DNA of 64,000 bases from Microbulbifer aggregans (GTDB lineage Bacteria; Pseudomonadota; Gammaproteobacteria; Pseudomonadales; Cellvibrionaceae): positions 3,317,501 to 3,381,500 of the forward strand of contig NZ_CP014143.1 of NCBI RefSeq assembly GCF_001750105.1. Direction: 5' to 3'. Below the pieces are notes generated by a model. The model did not search any database. It saw only the letters and a list, made by a program, of their open reading frames with translations, and had not been told where the DNA came from. A program made the translations under genes and the position numbers. Shown in pieces: positions 16,968 to 25,048 of this stretch (its first letter is position 1; each line of letters opens with the position of its first letter).

Positions 16968-17774
16968 TCAGGCAGTACGGGATTCATAGTTCGAAAATAA
17001 ATCCCGTTTGTTGAAGCCGGCCGTAAGGAAGCGCCAAAAGGCCTTGCGCCCGGTAAGCCATGCCACCCTGGTGCCTGATTTTTTTGCACTCAGCATTCCC
17101 TGCACCAGATATGGGGTGACCGTCTCGACGGTGTCGCCGAGGATATTGAGAATTTTTCGGGTTTTCTGCCATTCAGGCGATGAAAAATCGTAGTCGCCCA
17201 CCAGCAGGTCCGTCACCACGATCCCGGGGCTCAGCGTATTGACCTGCACAGCGGTCCCTTTCACTTCCTTCTGTAACGCGGCGGTTAGGTAATTGAGCGC
17301 ACGCTTGGTCGCGCCATAGGCGGCCATGCCGGCATTGGTCTGGCCGGTGCTGCCAAACCCCTCCATGTTCCAGATTTGCCCAGCCCCCTGTTTTTGCATG
17401 CCGGCCAACGCGACCTTGCAGGCCAAAAGCAGGCCGGTGAGATTGGTATCCACGATACGGCGCAGGTCTGCGGCGAATTGCTCGGCAAGGGGCTTGCGGA
17501 CAATGCTCATGCCGGCGTTGTTGATCCAGATATCCACCGGACCGGCACTGCTAGCAAATGCCCACAGGCCCTCGAGGTCCTGCTCAGATGTGATGTCGCA
17601 GGCAATCCCTGCCACCGCATTGTCGCCGTGAATTGATCGCAGCTCCCGAACCGCCTCATCAACCTTGCTTTGGGACCGGGCACTGATAATCACCCGACAC
17701 CCGCTCGCCAGGAAGTTTTCCGCAAGTCCTCGCCCTATACCGCGCGTACTGCCTGTTATCACTACCGTCTTCAT
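16968..17774 (-). CDS. SDR resembling chlorophyll b reductase (NOL/NYC1-like)
   Basis: 268 residues from the ATG at 17774 (GGGGG 7 nt upstream); an earlier in-frame start at 17801 lacks a site. Classical SDR landmarks: ITGSTRGIGRG, Arg in IISARS (NADPH preference), WINNAGMS and YGATK. Plant chlorophyll b reductases read NMDGAGSGG before the catalytic YxxxK; here the same place reads NMEGFGSTG, and the stretch VGIACD/DIWINNAG also matches NOL. Those enzymes reduce the C7 formyl of chlorophyll b. The C-terminal extension (about 40 residues after the fold) also fits. Substrate assignment is inference; a generic SDR is the alternative. Confidence 0.75.
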   Translation of the reverse strand: MKTVVITGSTRGIGRGLAENFLASGCRVIISARSQSKVDEAVRELRSIHGDNAVAGIACDITSEQDLEGLWAFASSAGPVDIWINNAGMSIVRKPLAEQFAADLRRIVDTNLTGLLLACKVALAGMQKQGAGQIWNMEGFGSTGQTNAGMAAYGATKRALNYLTAALQKEVKGTAVQVNTLSPGIVVTDLLVGDYDFSSPEWQKTRKILNILGDTVETVTPYLVQGMLSAKKSGTRVAWLTGRKAFWRFLTAGFNKRDLFSNYESRTA

Positions 17775-17854
17775 GGATCCACCCCCGCTTTTTACACGCA
17801 CCCTGTTTCAACGCACCGGTAACAGCTCTGGTCGCCGCCAACATTTTGAGCTAT

Positions 17855-17872
17855 TGTTATATCAATAACATA
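17855..17872. promoter_or_regulatory. AT-rich palindromic promoter element, copy 3
   Basis: TGTTATATCAATAACATA, containing the perfect half-site pair TGTTAT/ATAACA with a shorter spacer than the other copies. It lies between the divergent SDR (17774) and lipocalin-like (17895) genes. Confidence 0.45.
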
Positions 17873-17894
17873 TTTAATTCAAGATCGTCACGAT

Positions 17895-18527
17895 ATGTCA
17901 AAGAGTTTGCCCGACATCAACACTCCCGCAGAAACCAGCTACCCCACCTTCCCGATCGGCTCGGTGGGTTACAACCTGATGCTGATGCGCGGTACCTGGC
18001 ACGATCAGGTGGAGCTGTTTCACCTGGACGGCCGGCCGCTGGAAGACGATACCGCCGCAGGCAGTGGAACGCCTGGCCCCAGCCCTTTTGACAACCTGGT
18101 CTATCTGGACTTTGACGGCCACAGGCTGCAACTCACCAACGTCCACTTTCGCGGCCGCACACCAACCGCCAAAACCTTTACCGGCCAGTTGCGCGATAAT
18201 CTGCTGGTGTTTGACCCGCTGGGCCCTGGGGCCTATGAAAATATCGGTGTGTCTGGAGGGGTAGGCATTCTGACTTTCAACGCCCTGCGCCTGAATACGG
18301 CCTGCAAGGTGTATATGGAGCCCGACTTCATCATGCTGACAGCACCCGGGCAGCGGGTGCGGCATACGGTTCTCTACCGGGATGGGGTCGCCACCCGTAC
18401 GCTGACCGCTCGCGGCGTGCGCCTCTCCCCGACCTGTGACCGGCGCCACGAACTCGATCCACGTGGCAGCGACGGGCCTGTTCACGAAACCCCGTTCCGT
18501 TCCTCTATCTGGGCTCACCTCGGGTAA
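17895..18527 (+). CDS. Beta-rich protein of unknown function, possibly lipocalin-like
   Basis: 210 residues, no signal peptide and no membrane segment. Alternating hydrophobic strands (NLMLMRGTWHDQVELFHLDG, NLVYLDFDGHRLQLTNVHF, then ACKVYMEPDFIMLTAPGQ) suggest an antiparallel barrel of the lipocalin/DUF3598 type seen near phycobilin genes, but I cannot prove the family. Similar strand patterns appear in the protein at 20245. A small barrel that carries a hydrophobic tetrapyrrole would fit the neighbourhood. Divergent from the NOL-like SDR gene and first of a rightward set ending at 21736. Confidence 0.7.
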   Translation: MSKSLPDINTPAETSYPTFPIGSVGYNLMLMRGTWHDQVELFHLDGRPLEDDTAAGSGTPGPSPFDNLVYLDFDGHRLQLTNVHFRGRTPTAKTFTGQLRDNLLVFDPLGPGAYENIGVSGGVGILTFNALRLNTACKVYMEPDFIMLTAPGQRVRHTVLYRDGVATRTLTARGVRLSPTCDRRHELDPRGSDGPVHETPFRSSIWAHLG

Positions 18528-18574
18528 CCATCAGGTTACCCGCCCCCTCTCTTCGCCAGCTTTTCCTTCATCGC

Positions 18575-18588
18575 TTGACAATTATCAT
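18575..18588 (+). promoter_or_regulatory. FNR-type box upstream of the rubredoxin reductase
   Basis: TTGACAATTATCAT, one mismatch from the palindrome. A -10-like TATGCT starts exactly 22 bp downstream (18611-18616). This gives the downstream genes a promoter separate from the lipocalin-like gene. Confidence 0.65.
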
Positions 18589-18683
18589 CCACTGAGGAAA
18601 AACACCTTCTTATGCTGCGGACATAGTCCGTGGCGGTAGGCCTCTGTTGGCCGACAAAAACAATAACGATTGGGAAGTTACGA

Positions 18684-20132
18684 ATGCAGGAGTATCGAGT
18701 CTGGGAGTGCCTGGTTTGCGGCTGGGTGTACGACGAATCCAAGGGTGCACCCGAAGACGGCATTGCCCCAGGGACTCGCTGGGAAGATATTCCCAGTGAC
18801 TGGCAGTGCCCGGAATGCGGTGTGGGCAAAGAAGATTTCGAGATGATCCGGGTTTGCCATGCTGCGGCGGATGCAGCGGGCTCGGGCGAGCAGGAGAAAA
18901 TTGCAAGCAGCCCCACCCCTGAAGCTCCTGCCGAAGCGGAAGCCGCTTTCGAGCACATCGACCACACTCGCGACCCGGTGGTGATTGTCGGTACCGGCCT
19001 GGCCGGCTACCACCTGGCAAAAGAACTGCGCAAGCTCGACCAGCGCACCCCGCTGGTGATCATCTCTGCCGACAATGGCGATAGTTACCACAAACCCCAG
19101 CTTAGTATGGCGTTTCACAAGGTACGGACCCCCGAGCAGCTCGTCAGTAACAGTGCGCGGGAAATGGCATTGAGTCTCCGGGCACAGATACTGACCTTTA
19201 CCCAGGTCACGGCCATCGATTCAGCAAGCCGTTGCCTGACCCTCAAGGCCGGCCTACAGAGCCAGCGCCTGCATTACGACAAGCTGGTACTGGCACTGGG
19301 CGCGGAACCAGTGGAAGTGGCAGTTGGGGGCGATGCTGCGGGATGCGCTTTCCGTATCAATGATCTTCAGGACTTTCAGCGATTTTACACGGCCGCCGCC
19401 GGGACCAAGTCTGTACTGGTGATTGGCGGAGGACTGATCGGCTGCGAGTATGCCAATGACCTGATTCAGTCTGGATTCCAGGTGCATGTAATAGACCCCC
19501 AGACACACGCACTGGGCAGTCTCCTGCCGGACAATGCCTCCAGACTGGTCGAGAAATCGCTCAGCGAAGCCGGCGTGCAGTTCCATCTTGGTACGACGGT
19601 CATCTCCCTCGATTACTGTAGCGGCGGTATTCAGGCCGTTCTGGACAACGGCACACAACTTCAGGTTGACCGGGTAATCAGCGCTATCGGGGTGCGTCCA
19701 CGGATCACGCTTGCACAGACGAACGGAATCCCGGTAAACCGGGGGATAGTCACCGATCGCTATCTTGCCACCGGAAGCGAGCACATCTACGCCCTGGGAG
19801 ACTGCGCTGAAGTCGACGGCCACAATCTGTGCTATGTCGCACCCCTGCTGGCCGGCGCCCGCGCCCTGGCGCTTACCCTCACCGGAACACCGACACAGGT
19901 GACTTACGACAATATGCCTGTCAGCATCAAAACAACACTGTGCCCGGTCACCGTATCCGCACCGCCGCCCGGCACGGAAGGGCAATGGCAATATGATCGC
20001 GATGACGACAAAGGTGTGGCGGCCCGTTTTACTGACGGCGACCGGCAGTTGCTTGGCTTCGCTCTGGTCGGTGATGCCTGCAGCCAGTCGGCTGAGCTCA
20101 GCGAACAGGCGCCACCAATCATGCAGAATTGA
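18684..20132 (+). CDS. Rubredoxin fused to NAD(P)H-rubredoxin reductase
   Basis: 482 residues from the ATG at 18684 (GGGAAG upstream). N-terminal rubredoxin with iron ligands Cys9 and Cys12 ([10 protein letters not shown]) and Cys42 and Cys45 (CPECG), a Glu/Ala-rich linker, then a two-dinucleotide-domain FAD reductase ([17 protein letters not shown], later [16 protein letters not shown], and the FAD-binding YALGDCAEV). It passes electrons from NAD(P)H to the rubredoxin centre and on to an acceptor. Bilin reductases and many oxygenases need such a donor, and no ferredoxin gene is visible in the region, so it may serve the RCCR-like proteins. An FNR-type promoter precedes it. Confidence 0.93.
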   Translation: MQEYRVWECLVCGWVYDESKGAPEDGIAPGTRWEDIPSDWQCPECGVGKEDFEMIRVCHAAADAAGSGEQEKIASSPTPEAPAEAEAAFEHIDHTRDPVVIVGTGLAGYHLAKELRKLDQRTPLVIISADNGDSYHKPQLSMAFHKVRTPEQLVSNSAREMALSLRAQILTFTQVTAIDSASRCLTLKAGLQSQRLHYDKLVLALGAEPVEVAVGGDAAGCAFRINDLQDFQRFYTAAAGTKSVLVIGGGLIGCEYANDLIQSGFQVHVIDPQTHALGSLLPDNASRLVEKSLSEAGVQFHLGTTVISLDYCSGGIQAVLDNGTQLQVDRVISAIGVRPRITLAQTNGIPVNRGIVTDRYLATGSEHIYALGDCAEVDGHNLCYVAPLLAGARALALTLTGTPTQVTYDNMPVSIKTTLCPVTVSAPPPGTEGQWQYDRDDDKGVAARFTDGDRQLLGFALVGDACSQSAELSEQAPPIMQN

Positions 20133-20244
20133 TTTTTGCCAAGGCGCAACCCCACACGTAGATTAGGATGACCCGAAGAGTGACCGAACCAGGCCCGAAC
20201 CCGGCCATGGTGCGTCGCAGTCACGCAGAACCGGTAGCAGAAAT

Positions 20245-21216
20245 ATGAGCAACGACAAGAAACCCAGTAACTGGCAACAAGCCATCGAAGGTGAGTGGCA
20301 CGGCCTGCCCTCACTGTTCGAAGCCGATGGCACGCACGTGGGCTACAACAAAGTCAGCCGCGCCAGCGAGTTTGAAAACGGTCGCACCACTTACTGGATG
20401 AATACCCGCTTTGATGCGACAGGTCCACTGAATGATCGCTTCGAAATTGGCTCGCCCTTCCGCTTTGGTGTAATCGACTCCGACATGGACCGGATTTATA
20501 CCGGCCCTGACTTTTTCGGCAGTGGCCGCCCATATGGCCTGCTGGTGGATTCCAACTACTTTTCTCCCGGCTGGAACGTCAACCTGCGGACCATGAACCA
20601 TGTGGTGCCCGAACTGGGAATCCAGGTCTACTCGTCTCAGCTATTTGAGGCCGATACGCTGGTGGGGGTTTTCAATGGGCTCTACGTCGTCACCCATGAC
20701 CACCAAACCAATTCCACCACCCAGAAGCGCGTTGATGCATTTCTGGAGAAAGAAAAATCAGATGGTAAACGCCCGTTCAACCTACCGGTAAAACATGCTG
20801 GCAGATTCTCCGGGCGCTTTGAGGTGTATAACGACCAGCAGGAACTGGTGGGCCATAACGATGTTGTCATTCACCACAACCCCCTCAACCTGCTGCACTC
20901 GGAACAGACCATCGAAGTGAGCGGCGTAGTGAATGCCAGCTGGAAAGCCATGCGTACCCGCAATGGCAACCACCATCAATACCATGGCCCGGATATGTAC
21001 GGCAATGGCATGTCATACGGACGCTATCTCTATTCCGTACGACATGTATACGGCGAGGCTTTCAAGCTGTGGTCGCGGGAAACGCAGGTGGATGAGGACT
21101 ACACCCTGGTCTGCGCCTGGCAGTTTATGCAGTCACAGAAAGAAAAATATACCACCTTCGGCGTACTGCGCTGGGAACAGGGTGACCTGAAACTGGGAGC
21201 AAACCATGTCGATTGA
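20245..21216 (+). CDS. Protein of unknown function with two-fold internal repeat (beta-barrel-like)
   Basis: 323 residues, soluble, no signal peptide. The two halves repeat one another: GPDFFGSGRPYG (87-98) matches GPDMYGNGMSYG (248-259), and HVGYNKV near 31 matches LVGHNDV near 201. The composition (aromatic, beta-prone, many Asn and His) suggests paired barrel domains of lipocalin/DUF3598 type, which would suit binding of a planar hydrophobic ligand. I do not recognise a characterised member. Its last 11 bp overlap the start of the flavin reductase gene, so the two are translated together. Confidence 0.75.
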   Translation: MSNDKKPSNWQQAIEGEWHGLPSLFEADGTHVGYNKVSRASEFENGRTTYWMNTRFDATGPLNDRFEIGSPFRFGVIDSDMDRIYTGPDFFGSGRPYGLLVDSNYFSPGWNVNLRTMNHVVPELGIQVYSSQLFEADTLVGVFNGLYVVTHDHQTNSTTQKRVDAFLEKEKSDGKRPFNLPVKHAGRFSGRFEVYNDQQELVGHNDVVIHHNPLNLLHSEQTIEVSGVVNASWKAMRTRNGNHHQYHGPDMYGNGMSYGRYLYSVRHVYGEAFKLWSRETQVDEDYTLVCAWQFMQSQKEKYTTFGVLRWEQGDLKLGANHVD

Positions 21217-21736
21217 AGCAGGACTACTGGCTCCGGCCATTCCCCATATTGCAGAACACCAGCATACTGTCGAACCCCTGCAATTGCGTCAGGTGTTCGG
21301 TCAATTCGCAACCGGAGTCACCATTGTCACCACCGGCAGTGAGACCGGTGAGGCTGTGGGGATGACAGTAAGCAGCTTTAACACCGTTTCTCTTGAACCA
21401 CCCCTGATTCTCTGGTGTATCGACAAGAAAACGGGTTGCTTCGAGGCATTCAACCACTGCGAACATTTCGCCATTCATGTGCTGAGCCAGGAACAGGAGG
21501 CGCTCTCCAGCCTGTTCGCCCGCCGCGGTGTAGAAAAGTTTTCCAGCCTGGATCATCACTTCAGTGAACATGGGGTGCCGCTGCTGCATGAATACTGTGC
21601 CCGCCTCCAGTGCACACTGACAGCCCGCCATGAGGGTGGTGATCACCTCATCATGGTCGGCCGCGTAGACACCATGCACACCCAGGATCGCTCACCATTG
21701 ATATTCCACCGCGGTCATTACGCCCGTATTGCCTGA
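21206..21736 (+). CDS. Flavin reductase (FMN-binding split-barrel)
   Basis: 176 residues. It has the flavin-reductase-like pattern RQVFGQFATGVTIVTTG, then GMTVSSFNTVSLEPPLILWCIDKKTG, and the terminal PLIFHRGHYARI. Members reduce free FMN or FAD with NAD(P)H for a partner monooxygenase. The best candidate partner in the window is the acyl-CoA-dehydrogenase-fold protein at 9803. ATG overlaps the previous gene by 11 bp with GGGAG upstream. Confidence 0.9.
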   Translation: MSIEAGLLAPAIPHIAEHQHTVEPLQLRQVFGQFATGVTIVTTGSETGEAVGMTVSSFNTVSLEPPLILWCIDKKTGCFEAFNHCEHFAIHVLSQEQEALSSLFARRGVEKFSSLDHHFSEHGVPLLHEYCARLQCTLTARHEGGDHLIMVGRVDTMHTQDRSPLIFHRGHYARIA

Positions 21737-21764
21737 ATTCCACATCCCAACTCTGTCATACTTC

Positions 21765-21791
21765 GCCGGCAGTGATCCTGCCGGCCTTTTT
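21765..21791 (+). terminator. Intrinsic terminator after flavin reductase
   Basis: Stem GCCGGCAG/CTGCCGGC with a 5-nt loop followed by CTTTTTATT. Confidence 0.88.
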
Positions 21792-21804
21792 ATTACCCGC
21801 ATAC

Positions 21805-21831
21805 AAAAAAGGGAGCCCTTGTCAGGCTCCC
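21805..21831 (-). terminator. Intrinsic terminator after HMG-CoA-lyase-like gene
   Basis: Stem GGGAGCC/GGCTCCC preceded on the plus strand by six A residues, which become the U-run for the leftward transcript ending at 21852. Confidence 0.88.
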
Positions 21832-21851
21832 TTGCGAAACAGTTTTCTCGC

Positions 21852-22805
21852 TCAGGCCAGTGCCCGGCGTTCGCTCGTCGCGTACTGGAACCCTTTCGGT
21901 AGCCCAGCATCGGGTATAAAACCGTAAAGCGGTTCCTCAGGCAGTGCATTGGAAAGGATTTCACGGGCTTGCATCAGCCGAGGGAAATTTATACCGGTTG
22001 GATATCCCATCGCCTCGAGCAGGAAGACCAGGTCCTCGGTGACGATATTGCCACTCGCCCCGGGAGCAAAAGGACAACCACCAATCCCGCCCATGGACGA
22101 GTCTACGGTAGTAATCCCCTCTTCTATCGCGGCGAGCACATTCGCCAATCCCTGGCCACGAGTGTTGTGTAAATGGACTCCGTGTAGCGCATCGCGTCCC
22201 AGATTTTCCCAGACACGACGAATCAGCCTGCGGACCTGTACCGGGTTCGCATAACCAGTGGTATCAGACAGTCCCACTTCATCACACCCTGCCGCAAGCA
22301 GGGCTTCCCCCAGACGCAATACAGCGTCTTCAGAGACCGGGCCCTCGAGTGTGCACCCGAAACATGTCGAGAGGCTCCCCTCGAAGCTTGGCCGCTGATC
22401 TGCGGGCATTTGTTCCAGCAAGGCGCGGATCCCGCGCACTTCTTCCAGAACCTGCGGGTGTGTCCTGCGCAGGTTCTTCAGGCTATGGGTCTCACTCACC
22501 GAGAGAGGAATGGTCAGCTTGTGCGCGCCCGCGGCCAATGCATCCTGTGCACCGCGCAGGTTGGGCACCAGCACCGCCACAGTCAGCCCCGGTATCGTTC
22601 TGGCATAGCGAACGATCTCGGCAGTATCGGCCAGTTGCGGCAAAATTTTGGCCGGGACAAAGGAGCCGACCTCGATTTCCCGGATACCCGCTGCAGCCAA
22701 AGCTGCAATCCAGCGCTTCTTGTCCTCTGTCGCCATGATGCTGGCAATACTCTGAAGGCCGTCACGCGGCCCTACTTCACTGATTTCAATTTGCTTATCG
22801 CTCAA
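21852..22805 (-). CDS. HMG-CoA-lyase-like enzyme (DRE-TIM metallolyase)
   Basis: About 317 residues. DRE-TIM start motif ISEVGPRDGLQS, metal-binding HLHNTRGQG and the HMG-CoA lyase signature GGIGGCPFAPGASGN with the catalytic Cys are all present. The family cleaves 3-hydroxy-3-methyl acyl-CoAs to acetyl-CoA (or a keto acid) plus a second product. In this cluster a citramalyl- or alkyl-malyl-type CoA ester is a plausible substrate; true HMG-CoA is the default. The start is uncertain: TTG at 22805 has GGGGG about 10 nt upstream, and an earlier TTG at 22823 overlaps that site. Divergent from the CoA transferase gene, with the AT-rich palindrome between them. Confidence 0.88.
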   Translation of the reverse strand: MSDKQIEISEVGPRDGLQSIASIMATEDKKRWIAALAAAGIREIEVGSFVPAKILPQLADTAEIVRYARTIPGLTVAVLVPNLRGAQDALAAGAHKLTIPLSVSETHSLKNLRRTHPQVLEEVRGIRALLEQMPADQRPSFEGSLSTCFGCTLEGPVSEDAVLRLGEALLAAGCDEVGLSDTTGYANPVQVRRLIRRVWENLGRDALHGVHLHNTRGQGLANVLAAIEEGITTVDSSMGGIGGCPFAPGASGNIVTEDLVFLLEAMGYPTGINFPRLMQAREILSNALPEEPLYGFIPDAGLPKGFQYATSERRALA

Positions 22806-22874
22806 TGTCTTGTCGCCCCCCAATTACACTTACCGCAACGCCACCTGCCATTTCCGGACAGACTCTTGATCTAT

Positions 22875-22892
22875 TGTTATATTATTATATCA
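22875..22892. promoter_or_regulatory. AT-rich palindromic promoter element, copy 4
   Basis: TGTTATATTATTATATCA. Reads as TGTTATA-TTAT-TATATCA, one mismatch from an inverted repeat. The minus strand contains a perfect extended -10 (TGATATAAT), the plus strand TGTTATATT, so it may be a symmetrical bidirectional promoter. Located between the lyase (22805) and CoA transferase (22941) genes. Confidence 0.55.
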
Positions 22893-22940
22893 TATTCTTC
22901 AGCAGCGACGTAAACCTACGCTGGAAACTGGAGAGCCTCC

Positions 22941-24152
22941 ATGGCGCATCAGGAAGTCTTGCCGCTAGCCGGTATCAAAGTGGTCGAATTTACCCACATG
23001 GTGATGGGGCCTGCAGCTGGGGGGATCCTCGCCGACCTGGGCGCGGACGTCACCAAGGTTGAGCCCTGCCAGGGTGACAACACCCGGCGTCTGCAGGGCT
23101 CCGGCGCGGGTTACTTTGCCATGTATAACCGCAACAAGCGCAGTCTGGCGCTGGACCTTAAATCTACCGAGGGCAAGGATGTCGCCCTGCGCCTGGTGGA
23201 CGACGCGGATGTGGTCATCGAGAATTTCCGCCACGGGGCAATGGATCGACTGGGGCTCGGTTATGGAGAGCTGAGCGCTCGCAACCCTCGTCTGATCTAC
23301 TGCTCACTAAAAGGGTTTCTCAGCGGTCCTTACGAGCATCGCACGGCGTTGGACGAAGTCACCCAAATGATGGGGGGACTTGCCTATATGACCGGCCTCC
23401 CCGATCGCCCCTTGCGCGCAGGAACTTCAGTGGTGGACATCACCGGCGGCATGTTCGGCGTCATCGCCATTCTCGCCGCCCTGCAGCAGCGCCACTCCAC
23501 TGGGCACGGCCAGCAAGTGACCAGTTCCCTGTTTGAAACCACGGCCTACCTGGTGGGACAGCATATGGCGCAGCAGGCGGTTTCCGGCGAGGAGCCGCCC
23601 CCCATGTCGGTACGACGCAGCGCCTGGTCGGTATACGATATCTTCCATAGTGCCGAGGGTGAGCGGGTTTTTGTTGGTGTTGTGAGTGATACCCTCTGGC
23701 GCGCCTTCTGCAGCGAATTTAATCTCGATGATCTGGCCGCAGACCCCGCTTTGGCCAGTAACGCCGGGCGAGTGGCCGCTCGGGACCGCCTGTTGCCGCG
23801 TATCAAAGCACTGTTTGCCAGCTTGCCGAAAGCCGAGATGATGGCGCGGCTCGACCGTGCCGGCATCCCCTTTGCCCCCATCAACAAGCCCGCCGACCTC
23901 TTCGATGATCCACACCTGAACGCCGCTGGTGGTTTGGTGAAGGTCACCCTTGAAGATGGCCAGCGCATCAGCCTGCCTGCATTGCCTGTGGAATTCGATG
24001 GCCAGCGTCCCGGTGTTCGCCGCGATCTGCCCGCAGCAGGTGAGCATAGCGTGGAAGTGGCGCAGTCACTGGGATTGAGTGAGGCGCGGATCGATGCCCT
24101 CATTGAGCACGGGGTACTGAAGGGCAGCCGGCAGCCGGAGTCCACTAGCTGA
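22941..24152 (+). CDS. CaiB/BaiF class III CoA transferase
   Basis: 403 residues, usual family length. N-terminal PLAGIKVVEFTHMVMGPAAG and GADVTKVEP, the NKRSLALDLKS motif and the segment GTSVVDITGGMFG with the active-site Asp are typical. It moves CoA from one acyl-CoA to a free acid, here probably a dicarboxylic acid from the lower pathway, giving the substrate for the divergent HMG-CoA-lyase-like enzyme (compare citramalate CoA transferase plus lyase). The pairing is inferred from gene order. Confidence 0.92.
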   Translation: MAHQEVLPLAGIKVVEFTHMVMGPAAGGILADLGADVTKVEPCQGDNTRRLQGSGAGYFAMYNRNKRSLALDLKSTEGKDVALRLVDDADVVIENFRHGAMDRLGLGYGELSARNPRLIYCSLKGFLSGPYEHRTALDEVTQMMGGLAYMTGLPDRPLRAGTSVVDITGGMFGVIAILAALQQRHSTGHGQQVTSSLFETTAYLVGQHMAQQAVSGEEPPPMSVRRSAWSVYDIFHSAEGERVFVGVVSDTLWRAFCSEFNLDDLAADPALASNAGRVAARDRLLPRIKALFASLPKAEMMARLDRAGIPFAPINKPADLFDDPHLNAAGGLVKVTLEDGQRISLPALPVEFDGQRPGVRRDLPAAGEHSVEVAQSLGLSEARIDALIEHGVLKGSRQPESTS

Positions 24153-24224
24153 CTTTCCGCAACGTAGACAGGACAGAACTTTGCGTTTAGGCTGCTGGAA
24201 GATCAATTCTGAGGGCAGAGGACT

Positions 24225-24914
24225 GTGAACAGCCCCGTGCTGAAACCACCGGAGACATTTTTCCACTCCAAGCTATTTCGCGGCCTTGGCAATGAGGAAC
24301 TGGCGGAACTGACGGCCATTTGTCAGCGCAAACGCTTGTCCGCAGGCGACAAACTGATCGAGCAGCATAGTGCTGCGCAAAATGTGTACGTGGTCGTTTC
24401 CGGAACCCTGATGATTGAGCGGCTGTCCCGCTCAGGCCGCCGCCAGGTTATCGCGTTCTCTTATTCCGGTGACTACATCGGATTTACCAACACCGAAGAA
24501 TATGAATACAGCGTCGTGGCCCTGCGTGAGACTGAACTGCAGGTTTTCCCCCGTCGCGATTTCCTCACCCTGGTGGACCGCTTCTCCACGCTGAAGACGA
24601 ATGCTCGTCAGATCGGCGGCAATGTACTGGCACAGACTCTCGACCAACTCTTCGCACTGGGACAGAAAAAGGCCCACGAGCGCCTGTGCTTCCTGCTCGC
24701 CCAGATCAGCCGCCGTCAATGCGGCACGCAAAATGCCGATATTGAACTGATTATGAGCCGTCAGGATATTGCCGATTATCTGGGCCTCACGATCGAAACT
24801 GTCAGCCGCGCCTTTGCCCGCCTTAAAACCATGCAGCTGATCGAAATCGTAAGCGCTCACCGCATTCGCGTTCTCGACCGCAGTGTGCTGGAAGAGCTGG
24901 CCAGCGTGAACTGA
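24225..24914 (+). CDS. Crp/Fnr-family transcription regulator without Fe-S cysteines
   Basis: 229 residues: N-terminal cyclic-nucleotide-like sensor fold (about 15-130), dimer helix, and C-terminal winged helix. The recognition helix reads GLTIETVSRAFARL, keeping the E-x-x-S-R of FNR that reads TTGA half-sites. FNR's N-terminal cysteine cluster is absent (only Cys33 lies in the N-terminal part), so it is not an oxygen-sensing Fe-S protein; the Dnr/NNR or CooA type, which bind heme or gas, are closer models. Six FNR-type boxes occur in this region, making it the likely regulator. GTG start with AGAGG upstream. Ligand unknown. Confidence 0.9.
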   Translation: MNSPVLKPPETFFHSKLFRGLGNEELAELTAICQRKRLSAGDKLIEQHSAAQNVYVVVSGTLMIERLSRSGRRQVIAFSYSGDYIGFTNTEEYEYSVVALRETELQVFPRRDFLTLVDRFSTLKTNARQIGGNVLAQTLDQLFALGQKKAHERLCFLLAQISRRQCGTQNADIELIMSRQDIADYLGLTIETVSRAFARLKTMQLIEIVSAHRIRVLDRSVLEELASVN

Positions 24915-24974
24915 CACCGGAATTCCTCCCGGCCAAGCTGCCATCTGCAGAGCTGGCCATGCGACCCGCCCAAG

Positions 24975-24988
24975 TTGACAATTGTCAT
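24975..24988 (+). promoter_or_regulatory. FNR-type box upstream of the methyltransferase
   Basis: TTGACAATTGTCAT, followed after 21 bp by a -10-like TAGACT (25010-25015). It is about 60 bp before the methyltransferase ATG. Confidence 0.62.
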
Positions 24989-25048
24989 GGGCAACCTCAA
25001 GCACATCGCTAGACTACGGGAAAATCCTCGCAAGTTGCGGAGTTTCCC

